DNA of 26,829 nucleotides. It comes from an uncultured Clostridia bacterium. Lineage in GTDB: Bacteria > Bacillota > Clostridia > Christensenellales > Borkfalkiaceae. The stretch is taken from the NCBI GenBank assembly GCA_947581885.1, contig CANPWF010000003.1, positions 1 to 26,829 of the forward strand, in the 5' to 3' direction. Positions 1 through 7,631 of the stretch are shown here, in pieces (position 1 is the first letter of the stretch; every line of letters starts with the position of its first letter). The translations under genes and the position numbers were made by a program. The notes under the pieces are model-generated. The model saw nothing but the letters and a program-made list of their open reading frames with translations. It was not told the DNA's origin and searched no databases.

Positions 1-27
1 CTCGCCGAAAAACTCAAGAGCCTTTGA
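1..27 (+). CDS. 3' end of an upstream gene (partial, tentative)
   Basis: In frame 1 the window opens with eight codons (L-A-E-K-L-K-S-L) followed by TGA at 25-27. The codons (CTC, GCC, GAA, AAG, AGC) match those preferred by the other genes here, and the residues look like an ordinary charged C-terminal helix. Eight codons are too few to name a product, and chance cannot be excluded. Confidence 0.3.
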   Translation, partial: LAEKLKSL

Positions 28-74
28 GCCGAGACCCATGGGTGTGTTGGGAGGAGTACGGAGCGTTATAATAA

Positions 75-104
75 CGTCACCTTGAGCTTGTCGAACGGGT
101 CACC
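75..104. repeat. Intergenic repeat element, TTGAGCTTGTCGAA core
   Basis: The element is bounded by direct GTCACC copies (76-81 and 99-104) around an imperfect dyad TTGAGC-TT-GTCGAA. The reverse complement reads as a TTCGACAAGCTCAAGGTGAC type sequence, a theme I recognise as a dispersed intergenic repeat in many gut Clostridia genomes. Its function is unknown. Dispersed copies cannot be shown from one window. Confidence 0.5.
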
Positions 105-124
105 GCAGTTTTGAGACTAAGGCG

Positions 125-181
125 ATGTTTCGACTCGAATACTCGCCGCCTATTTCGAGCGGCGACTATTCGGCTCAACAT
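125..181. repeat. 57-base imperfect palindrome (REP-like hairpin)
   Basis: The ends ATGTT (125-129) and AACAT (177-181) are complementary, as are CGAATA/TATTCG further in and TCGCCGC/GCGGCGA next to a 9-base loop CTATTTCGA. The arms pair over most of about 24 positions with a few mismatches and bulges. There is no T tract after it on either strand, so it does not look like a simple terminator. The outer part (TTCGACT...CGGCTCAACATGAC) resembles a dispersed repeat of gut Clostridia. A short reading frame starting at 125 lies in it and is not credible. Confidence 0.6.
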
Positions 182-224
182 GACGTAATTATACAGTTGC
201 GTACTATCGACACCCCCTCACTCG

Positions 225-267
225 CGCCCCAAGGACGGGGCGTGACAGCTCCCCCTCGAGGGGGAGC
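225..267. repeat. Double hairpin: CGCCCC/GGGGCG plus perfect 20-base palindrome
   Basis: CGCCCC (225-230) pairs with GGGGCG (237-242) across a 6-base loop. Six bases later comes the perfect 20-base palindrome GCTCCCCCTCGAGGGGGAGC (248-267). GAGGGGGAGCCAAG (258-271) recurs as GAGGGGGAGCCGAG at 309-322 with one change. This resembles the GACAGCTCCCCCT...AGGGGGAGCCAAGG repeat dispersed in intergenic DNA of gut Clostridia. If transcribed it would fold strongly just ahead of the first surface-protein gene. Confidence 0.6.
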
Positions 268-356
268 CAAGGGGGGGGGAACGGAACGGTGCGGCGCGAC
301 TTCCCTGAGAGGGGGAGCCGAGAGGCGTGGGTTTGTTCAAAAAGCATAGGTCAAAT

Positions 357-3300
357 ATGAAAAGATCCTTGAAAATTGTATTGTCGGTTTTGATGGCGGT
401 GTGCGTGTGTTGCGGCATCGCGGCTTGCGCACCCCTTGAAAAAACCGAATGCACGGTGACGCTCGACGCGAACTACGAAGGCGGCGGGAAGGTGGATGTT
501 GCCCTTGAGAAGGGTTCTTCTTTCTCCGAACCCGACCCTTCGGACGATCGGTTTGTTTCTTTATATGCGCGTGCGGGCATGACAATTATATGTTGGACTC
601 GTGATAGTTCGGGGAAACAGCCCGTCACTTTCCCCGTTCAAATCTCGGAAAACGTCACCTTCTACGCCTCTTGGGCGGAGGCGGAGACGTACACCCTTCG
701 CTTCACCAAGAACGGTGCGACGGCGGGCGAAGCGCCCGAAACCCTTTCCGTGAAGGGGGGAACGACGATTTCTCTTCCCGCGGGCGAGGGCTTGAAGCGG
801 GACGGCTATCTTTTCAAGGGTTGGCGGGCGAACGGCAAGGAATACGCCCCCGAAGCGAACTTTGTCGTCACGGCGGATGTGACGTTCGACCCGATTTGGG
901 TGCGGGCGGCGGAAGTTTCCTTCTCCGCAAACGGCGGCACGGGAGAAGTTCCTTCTTCCTTCCAAGCGGAGGAAAATTCCGAGATCGTGTTGCCTTCCGC
1001 TTCTATTTCCAAAGCAAATTACACCTTCGACGGTTGGCTGTTCGAAGGGGAACTCTATGCGGCGGGGGATTCCTTTAACGTCGGCGAAAACGACGAGATC
1101 GAATTTGTTGCCGCATGGAACGGGACGTATCAAATCACCTTCGACCCCGCCGTTGCGGGCGCGGTTTCGAGCGGGAAAACGGGGGAGAACATCACCCTTC
1201 CCGCCGCCCCCACGGACGAAGGAAACGACTTCACGGGTTGGGAATGGAACGGGAAAACCTATCCCGCGAGCGGTTCTTTCAAGATGGGCTATGAGGACGT
1301 GCATTTCGTCGCCGCATGGAAGGAGCGCGGCTACACCGTCGAGTGGTACGACGGGCAGAACGGTTCCAAGATCGCGGAGACCTTCTTCCAGGAGGGGGTT
1401 CCTGCCTCGGCACCCGAGGAAGTGTTCGTCGCTTCTCTTTCGGAATTCGACGGCTGGACGGATCAAAGCGGCACGCCCGTCGACCTTGCGGAGATCAACT
1501 CCGATCGCAAGCTGTATGCGCACTATTCGGTGAATTTCTGCGACGGCGAGGCGTTCACCTACACCCACAACACGCGGGCGAAAACGTACACCATCAGCGG
1601 GAAATCGAGCCGTTTCAATACCCTTGGGGCGGCGGTGAATCTCCCTGCATTCTACCGCGGCGAACCCGTCGTCGGGATCGCGGATTCGGGCAGTTTCCTC
1701 AATGCGGTTTTCTACAACGTAAAGACGGTGCAGAAGGTCCGCATCCCCTCGAATTGGACGAGTATCGGAAATTACGCCTTCTACAACTGTTCGCTCACCG
1801 CGATCGAATTTGCGGAGAACGGAAAACTTTCGAGCGTCGGTTCGAGTGCGTTCAGCGGGAGCGGGCTCACGAGCGTGCATGTGCCCGACAGCGTGACGAA
1901 GATCGGCACGAGCGCGTTTTCGGGTTGCACGGGGCTTGTGACCGTGGAATTCGGCGAAAATTCGGGCGTGACCGCCTTCTCGGACGGGACCGTAAACCAC
2001 CGTTCGAGCATCTTCTCGAACTGCTCCGCGCTCAAAAACGTGACCCTTCCCGGGAAGCTCACCGTCATCGGGCTCACGACGTTCGAGTATTGCCCGATCG
2101 AGACGATCGACTTGCCTGCGACGCTCACCACCCTCGGGCAATCGGCGTTTTATATCTGCAAATCGCTCAGAGAAGTGAATATTCCCGCCGATTCGAAGCT
2201 CGAAGATGTCCAACGCGCGGCGTTTTACAGGTGCGACAGTCTCGTCTCTATCGACTTGAAGGGGACGAAAACGCTCGGGAAAGACGCGTTCTCGACCTGC
2301 GGGAACCTTCAAAGCGTCACCGCGGAACAGCTTACTTCGATCGGCGACGGGGTATTCTTCCGCTGCGGAAATCTGAGCAAGTTCAATTCGGCGACGGAAG
2401 GGGAGTTCAACCTTCCCGCCACCCTTCAAAGCGTCGGCGAGGGGGCGTTCTCGCAGTGTTCCAAGATGAGAACGGTGAACTTCGGCGAGCACAGCGCACT
2501 TCAAACGGTGGGCATGTACGCCTTCTCCGCCAATTTGTATCACGACATGGCGCACTACGAAGAACCGGATACGGGGCTTCAATACAACTACGATTCGGTG
2601 GAGATGGCACTCTCGTCCATCACCCTTCCCGCGTCGGTCACAAAGATCGGGAAGTTCGCGTTCTACCATGATTTCCACCTCGGCGAACTCGCCATCGAGG
2701 GCGGGGAAAACGCCGCGTACTATTCGGACGGGCAGGGAATTTACGACAAGGCGCAGAAACGCCTCATCGCCTACGAACTCGGCTCCGAAAATACGAGCTA
2801 CACCCTTTGGGAAGATTGCACCGCCATAGACGAATACATCTTCGCGGGGAACATGAAGGACGGCGTTTCGCTCGGCGCACCCACTCTGCAAACACTCACT
2901 GTTTCGCAAAATCTTCGCGGACTCTCCTTCGCCGCGTGCGTGTATGCTGTGAACCTCAAAACGGTGACCGTGCCCGCGGGGAGCGTGCTCGAAACGATCG
3001 ACGAAGCGGCGTTCGCCTATGCGACTTCCCTCGATACCTTCGGTTTCGGACAGGCGACCATGCTTTCGGGCATCGGCGTGGAGAGCTTCGAGGCAACAAA
3101 GCTGAGCGAGATCACCCTGCCCGCGTCGCTTGTAAGCATCGGCAACTTCGCCTTTGTTAAGACGACGGAACTTGTTTCGGTGAACTTTGCGGCGGGTTCC
3201 ACCCTCAAAAGCATCGGCTACGGGGCGTTTCAGGGGAGCGATTCCCCGAAGAATCCGAACGACTTGCAGGAAGGCATCGTCGGTTCAAAACTTTCGTCGT

Positions 3301-3956
3301 TCACCCTTCCTTCGGGCGTGGAGGAGATCGGGGAGCAGGCGTTCGCCTTCACCACTTCGCTCACGACGTTTACCTTCGGGGAGGGAAGTGCTCTTACGGC
3401 GATCCCCAAGAATATGTTCCGCCACTCGGGCGTGAGTTCGCTTATGAACGTTCCCGAGACGATCGTATCCCTCGGGGAAGGGGCGTTCTCGTACACGGAA
3501 AATTTGCAGGAAGTCGACTTCCGAAACATCGAGGAGATGGGCTGGGATGTGTTCACTTCGGCGAAAGCCCTTCGCACCGCCGTCGTAAAGGGGAGCTACA
3601 CTGCTACCCCGCTCCGTCTCTTCTCCGATTGTACGGCACTAACTTCCGTCGCCCTCGGCAACAGCGTGCAGAATATCTTCAACGATACGTTCAGCGGCTG
3701 TACGGATTTGCGGGAGCTCGAACTCCCCGCCTCGGTGACTTCGATCGGGGATCGGGTATTCCGCAACTGCACTTCTTTGAAGGAGCTCACGTTGCCTTCG
3801 CCTTCGCCCATCACCGTCTCTTCGAGTGCGTTTCTCTTGGGAAGCGGGGGATACATCACCCTCGAAACGCTCTATGTGCCCGCCGAGCTCGTTGAATATT
3901 ACGGCGGGAACGCGAATTGGGCGTACTGTTCCGCGGCGGTACAGGCGATCGCCTGA
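357..3956 (+). CDS. Surface lipoprotein: five InlB_B-type repeats plus BspA-like LRR_5 array
   Basis: The 1199-aa product starts with a lipoprotein signal peptide (basic MKRSLK, hydrophobic core, lipobox I-A-A-C24), so it should be lipid-anchored on the outer face of the membrane. Residues about 28-392 hold five Listeria-Bacteroides (InlB_B/Flg_new) repeats of about 70 residues, each with an F-x-G-W-like core and a closing A-x-W/Y. Residues about 395-1185 are LRR_5 repeats with the V-P-x-S-V-T-K-I-G-x-x-A-F-x-x-C pattern. The C-terminus has the usual cap (YVPAELVEYY...NW). BspA-like LRR proteins bind host or microbial surfaces; the ligand here is unknown. An in-frame GTG at 327 preceded by a GA-rich stretch is an alternative start. 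ATG 357 is preferred because it gives a signal peptide like those of its paralogues, although its own Shine-Dalgarno is weak. Codons 65-84 are atypical. First gene of the long unit, 20 bases before the next. Confidence 0.9.
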   Translation: MKRSLKIVLSVLMAVCVCCGIAACAPLEKTECTVTLDANYEGGGKVDVALEKGSSFSEPDPSDDRFVSLYARAGMTIICWTRDSSGKQPVTFPVQISENVTFYASWAEAETYTLRFTKNGATAGEAPETLSVKGGTTISLPAGEGLKRDGYLFKGWRANGKEYAPEANFVVTADVTFDPIWVRAAEVSFSANGGTGEVPSSFQAEENSEIVLPSASISKANYTFDGWLFEGELYAAGDSFNVGENDEIEFVAAWNGTYQITFDPAVAGAVSSGKTGENITLPAAPTDEGNDFTGWEWNGKTYPASGSFKMGYEDVHFVAAWKERGYTVEWYDGQNGSKIAETFFQEGVPASAPEEVFVASLSEFDGWTDQSGTPVDLAEINSDRKLYAHYSVNFCDGEAFTYTHNTRAKTYTISGKSSRFNTLGAAVNLPAFYRGEPVVGIADSGSFLNAVFYNVKTVQKVRIPSNWTSIGNYAFYNCSLTAIEFAENGKLSSVGSSAFSGSGLTSVHVPDSVTKIGTSAFSGCTGLVTVEFGENSGVTAFSDGTVNHRSSIFSNCSALKNVTLPGKLTVIGLTTFEYCPIETIDLPATLTTLGQSAFYICKSLREVNIPADSKLEDVQRAAFYRCDSLVSIDLKGTKTLGKDAFSTCGNLQSVTAEQLTSIGDGVFFRCGNLSKFNSATEGEFNLPATLQSVGEGAFSQCSKMRTVNFGEHSALQTVGMYAFSANLYHDMAHYEEPDTGLQYNYDSVEMALSSITLPASVTKIGKFAFYHDFHLGELAIEGGENAAYYSDGQGIYDKAQKRLIAYELGSENTSYTLWEDCTAIDEYIFAGNMKDGVSLGAPTLQTLTVSQNLRGLSFAACVYAVNLKTVTVPAGSVLETIDEAAFAYATSLDTFGFGQATMLSGIGVESFEATKLSEITLPASLVSIGNFAFVKTTELVSVNFAAGSTLKSIGYGAFQGSDSPKNPNDLQEGIVGSKLSSFTLPSGVEEIGEQAFAFTTSLTTFTFGEGSALTAIPKNMFRHSGVSSLMNVPETIVSLGEGAFSYTENLQEVDFRNIEEMGWDVFTSAKALRTAVVKGSYTATPLRLFSDCTALTSVALGNSVQNIFNDTFSGCTDLRELELPASVTSIGDRVFRNCTSLKELTLPSPSPITVSSSAFLLGSGGYITLETLYVPAELVEYYGGNANWAYCSAAVQAIA

Positions 3957-3976
3957 GCGGGAAAAGGAGATCGAAA

Positions 3977-6900
3977 ATGAAAAAGATCATGCGTATAGGT
4001 TTGATCGCCCTCTGTATCCTCGCGATGGGGCTTGTCCTCGCGGGGTGCGATTTCGGCTTCAACCGCAATACGAATACGGCAGAATACACCGTCAACTTCT
4101 ATAACGGCGTAGACGTTGAAACGCCTATCCGCACGGAGAAGGTCAAAAAGGACGGCACGGTAACGCCGCCCGAGGTCTCGCGCGACGGCTATGCCTTTTC
4201 CGCATGGGCGATCGATAACGACGCTTCCAAGCCCTTCACCGCCGAGACGAAGGTGACGGGCGATCTCGATGTCTTTGCGATGTGGAAAAAGAGAGTGACC
4301 GTCTCCTTCGACTTGAACGGCGGGACGGGCACGGCGGAGGACATCGAGACGCTTGCGGGCGAAACGATCACCCTCCCTTCGGAAGAGGGATTTTTGAAGG
4401 GAAAGTTCGGGCTTGCGGGCTGGACGGACGGCTCCGAGAACTATCTCCCCGGGGCGGAATATACCGTCGGCTCCAAGAACGTGGTGTTCACCGCGCGTTG
4501 GTCGAGCGTGCTCGTCGCCACCTTCACAAAGGGGAACGCCGAGGGCGAACCGCCCGCACCCATCGAATCGGCAACGAGCATCGTCCTTCCCGATGAAGGG
4601 GGCCTTACCAAAGAGGGCTACACCTTCGCGGGGTGGCTCTGCGACGGAGAACTCTACGAGGCGGGGGAGGAATTTGTCCTGCAAGGGAATACGACATTCG
4701 TCGCCGCCTTCGCGGGAGAGTATAAACTTACCCTGCAAAACGAACACGGAGAAGAAGCCGTGCAGACGGGCGTTTCGGGCTCGCCGTACACCCTTCCCGA
4801 ACCCGAGAAGGCGGAAGGGCTTCTCTTCGAGGGCTGGGCTTCGGACACGAAACTGTACCGCGCGGGCGACGTGTATTTCTTCGGCTACGACGACGAGACG
4901 TTGACGGCGAGCTGGACGGACAAGGCGAAGGTCTCCTTCGTCGATTGGGACGGCACGGTGTTCCAAACGGAGGAAGTGGACCTCGGACAGCCGTTTTCCG
5001 CGCTCTCGCTCCCCATCACCGCCATCGACGAATGGGCGGGCTGGACGGACAGAGAGGGGAACCCCTTCGATCCCTCCACCGTTTTGAGCGATAATCTCAC
5101 CCTGTACGCAAGCTATACCTATCCCACCGAAAACAATCGGTTCTTCCACTTTGCCGAGACGGAAGGAGGATATCTCATCGAGAGCGTCGATTACTTCGGC
5201 TCTATCACCGAGCTCACCTTCCCCGCGACGTACAGAGGGAAGCCCGTGCTCGGTTCCAAGGATCCCTCCACGAACTTCACCTACGATTTCCTCGTCGAGG
5301 CAACGAATACTTCGATCGGCGGCTCCAAGAACCACTTACAGACGGTGCATCTCCCTTCGACGTTCGTTGTCCTCGGGGATCATCTCTTCTCCAACTGTCG
5401 CCTGCTCGAAAGGGTGGACGTGGGCAGCGCAAAGCTCGAGAGGATCGGCTATCACACCTTCCACTACTGCGTGCGGTTGACGGAGTTCCGAGTGCCCGAT
5501 TCCGTAAAGGAATTGAGCGGGGATTCCTTCCTCGGTTGCGGCAGGATCGAGCGGTACATCGTGGGAGAGGGGAACGCCAACTATTCTTCGGATGAGAACG
5601 GCGTACTCTACAACAAGAACAAGACGGAGCTCGTCGCCTACCCGACGGGGAACGCGCGTACTTCCTTCGAAGTGCCCGCGTCCGTCGTTACGGTGGGGGG
5701 CTACGCCTTCGACCACCGCGCCCAACAGAACGACAGTTCGTTCGATCAAGAGGCATTTCGGTTGCAGACGGTCACCTTCGCGGGCGATCGGGTCAACGAG
5801 ATCGGCACCTACGCGTTCGCATATCTTCGGGGCAGCGTCGTTCTCCCCGGGTCGATCACGGCGATCGGCGAGAGGGCGTTCGACAGCGCGAGGGCTTCCA
5901 TTCGCTTTACGGACGGGCTCCTTTCCGTCGGGAATGAGGCGTTTTACGGATACAGGGGGACGAGTATCACCCTTCCCTCTTCCGTGAAGGATATCGGCGA
6001 AGCCGCGTTCCGCGACGCTTCTTCTCTTGCGAGCGTCACCTTCGATGGCGGGTGCGGGGTGGAAAACATCGGCGATTACGCCTTCTACGGCTGTGCGACG
6101 CTCTCTTCCTTCCCGATGTCCGACGTGCTCAAAAATATCGGCAGCTACGCCTTTGCGAACACGGGGGCGATGAATTTGGGAAAGATCTCCTTCCCGTCCT
6201 CCCTCGTCTCGATCGGCGACCATGCCTTTACGGGGAACAACAGTCTTACAAGTGTAAACTTTGCGGGCGGGGAAGCTCTCCAATCGATCGGAACGGCTGC
6301 CTTCATGAACTGCAAGGGGCTTACAACGGTCACGTTCGGCGGCGACACGCCCAACCTTCGGGAACTCTCGTTGCAGTGCTTCTACCTTTGCACGTCGCTC
6401 GAAACCGTTCAGCTCCCCGAAGGGCTTCAAAGCCTCGGCACGCAAGTGTTTGCGGGGGAAGAGAACAATGTAAACGGGCAGACGCAAGGGTATACGGAGA
6501 CCAAACTTAAGAGCATCGAGATCCCGGGCACCGTCGTGAGCATTTACGGCAATGCCTTCGCCTATCTCACCCATCTCGAAAGGGTGACCTTCCGCGAGGG
6601 GACGGCGGACCTCACGATCGGGGCGGCGTTCATCGCTTGCCTCTCCCTCAACACCTTCGAGATCCCCGCGCGGACCGTAAAGATGTACCCGCGCATGTTC
6701 GAAGAGGTCGGCTCGATCGAACACTTCTCCTCGGAGAGCGAAAGCTATCCCATCGAGAACGGCGTTCTCTACGAAAAAGAGAGCGGCACCGTGCTCTGGG
6801 GCACGCCCGATGAAGAGGGCGTTCTCACCATTCCCGAGGGGGCGAAGTCGGTCGCCGAATATGCGTTCTATAAAAACCACGAGATCGGGGAGCTGCGCCT

Positions 6901-7600
6901 TCCCGCCTCGATGGAGAGGATCGAACAGCGTGCGTTCAGTCAGGTCGTCAACCTCACCAAGGTCACGCAGGAAGAGGGCGGCGCGGTGAAGTTCATCGGC
7001 GATTTCGCCTTCTCGGGCTATCCGAGCGTCGCGGCGGAGTTCCACGACTTGCAGATGAAGCTCTCCGAATTCCCGTTCAGAGAGGGGCTTGAAGAGATCG
7101 GGACGGGTGCCTTCGAGAACAACATCGGGTTCACCGCGATCGAACTTCCGACCACCTACTATAAGACGACGGCGGACGACGGAAGTAACACGGGCGGTTT
7201 CGCCTTTGCGGACTGCGTCAATATTACGAAGTTCACTTTCAAGGGCACGGGGACGACCCGTCCCGCAGAAGAGAGGACAGCCGTCCTCCGCGCGGGCTTC
7301 CTCGCGGGGTGCACGAGCCTCGAAGAGCTGATCGTCGAGAAGGGCACGCACATCAACACGCTTGCGAGCACCATGTTCTCCCGCGCCTATCAAAACAAGA
7401 CGGTGTATCTCTATGAGGATGCCGTCGTCCGTGCGGCTGCCAACGCGTTTGTGGGAGAGAGTGCGCAAAAACCCACGCAGGTGACAGTGTACGTTCCCGA
7501 GAACCTGCTCGATACCTACCGCTCCAACGGCACATGGTCGGCGGCAAGTTTTTCAAATGCGGAGATAACCTTCACCGCCCTTCCCGCCGAAATAGCATAG
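3977..7600 (+). CDS. Surface lipoprotein: five InlB_B-type repeats plus BspA-like LRR_5 array
   Basis: This 1207-aa paralogue of the preceding gene starts at ATG 3977, seven bases after GGAG (3966-3969). The signal peptide ends at lipobox L-A-G-C24. Five InlB_B-type repeats fill residues about 36-382 (for example VTVSFDLNGGTGTAED and the EGYTFAGW core). The fifth is a shorter variant with a GWTD core, as in the neighbour. Residues about 385-1165 are LRR_5 repeats interrupted by two spacer units of the ENGVLYxK type (ENGVLYNKNKTELVAYPTG), a feature common in BspA-like proteins. The end again carries the YVPENLLDTY cap. The likely role is adhesion or substrate capture at the cell surface; the ligand cannot be predicted. 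A 31-base gap without a terminator leads to the protease gene. Confidence 0.9.
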   Translation: MKKIMRIGLIALCILAMGLVLAGCDFGFNRNTNTAEYTVNFYNGVDVETPIRTEKVKKDGTVTPPEVSRDGYAFSAWAIDNDASKPFTAETKVTGDLDVFAMWKKRVTVSFDLNGGTGTAEDIETLAGETITLPSEEGFLKGKFGLAGWTDGSENYLPGAEYTVGSKNVVFTARWSSVLVATFTKGNAEGEPPAPIESATSIVLPDEGGLTKEGYTFAGWLCDGELYEAGEEFVLQGNTTFVAAFAGEYKLTLQNEHGEEAVQTGVSGSPYTLPEPEKAEGLLFEGWASDTKLYRAGDVYFFGYDDETLTASWTDKAKVSFVDWDGTVFQTEEVDLGQPFSALSLPITAIDEWAGWTDREGNPFDPSTVLSDNLTLYASYTYPTENNRFFHFAETEGGYLIESVDYFGSITELTFPATYRGKPVLGSKDPSTNFTYDFLVEATNTSIGGSKNHLQTVHLPSTFVVLGDHLFSNCRLLERVDVGSAKLERIGYHTFHYCVRLTEFRVPDSVKELSGDSFLGCGRIERYIVGEGNANYSSDENGVLYNKNKTELVAYPTGNARTSFEVPASVVTVGGYAFDHRAQQNDSSFDQEAFRLQTVTFAGDRVNEIGTYAFAYLRGSVVLPGSITAIGERAFDSARASIRFTDGLLSVGNEAFYGYRGTSITLPSSVKDIGEAAFRDASSLASVTFDGGCGVENIGDYAFYGCATLSSFPMSDVLKNIGSYAFANTGAMNLGKISFPSSLVSIGDHAFTGNNSLTSVNFAGGEALQSIGTAAFMNCKGLTTVTFGGDTPNLRELSLQCFYLCTSLETVQLPEGLQSLGTQVFAGEENNVNGQTQGYTETKLKSIEIPGTVVSIYGNAFAYLTHLERVTFREGTADLTIGAAFIACLSLNTFEIPARTVKMYPRMFEEVGSIEHFSSESESYPIENGVLYEKESGTVLWGTPDEEGVLTIPEGAKSVAEYAFYKNHEIGELRLPASMERIEQRAFSQVVNLTKVTQEEGGAVKFIGDFAFSGYPSVAAEFHDLQMKLSEFPFREGLEEIGTGAFENNIGFTAIELPTTYYKTTADDGSNTGGFAFADCVNITKFTFKGTGTTRPAEERTAVLRAGFLAGCTSLEELIVEKGTHINTLASTMFSRAYQNKTVYLYEDAVVRAAANAFVGESAQKPTQVTVYVPENLLDTYRSNGTWSAASFSNAEITFTALPAEIA

Positions 7601-7631
7601 GGTCGTTCATCGAAAAAAAACAGAGGCTGAT

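Larger units (their letters stand above)
28..356. other. Intergenic region made of palindromic repeats
   Basis: No credible gene lies in this stretch. It holds a 30-base repeat-like element (75-104), a long imperfect hairpin (125-181), a short hairpin (225-242), a perfect 20-base palindrome (248-267), a run of nine G (271-279) and a second partial copy of the GGGGGAGCC element (309-322). The promoter of the large downstream unit should lie here or upstream, but no convincing -35/-10 pair was found. The composition is unlike the flanking coding DNA. Confidence 0.7.

Noticed and set aside
67..72. Perfect TATAAT as promoter of the large unit
   Set aside because: No acceptable -35 box is found 16-18 bases upstream (GTGTTG at a 17-base spacing is poor), and it borders a repeat element. 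Not called.
180..207. ATGACG-N16-TACTAT as a possible promoter
   Set aside because: Each box matches only four of six consensus bases, and the first lies in the end of a hairpin repeat. Worth comparing with a mapped start site, but too weak to list.
125..349. Small plus-strand open frame in the leader region
   Set aside because: It runs through palindromic repeats and a G9 tract, overlaps the next gene, has no ribosome site, and its translation is low-complexity Gly/Arg.
327..356. GTG start adding ten residues to the first lipoprotein
   Set aside because: It has a GA-rich stretch in the right place, but that stretch is part of a repeat. ATG 357 gives a signal peptide matching the paralogues. 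Kept only as an alternative.
549..611. Variable region of a diversity-generating retroelement
   Set aside because: No reverse transcriptase and no near-identical template repeat is seen in the window, and the patch is not at a C-terminal lectin fold.
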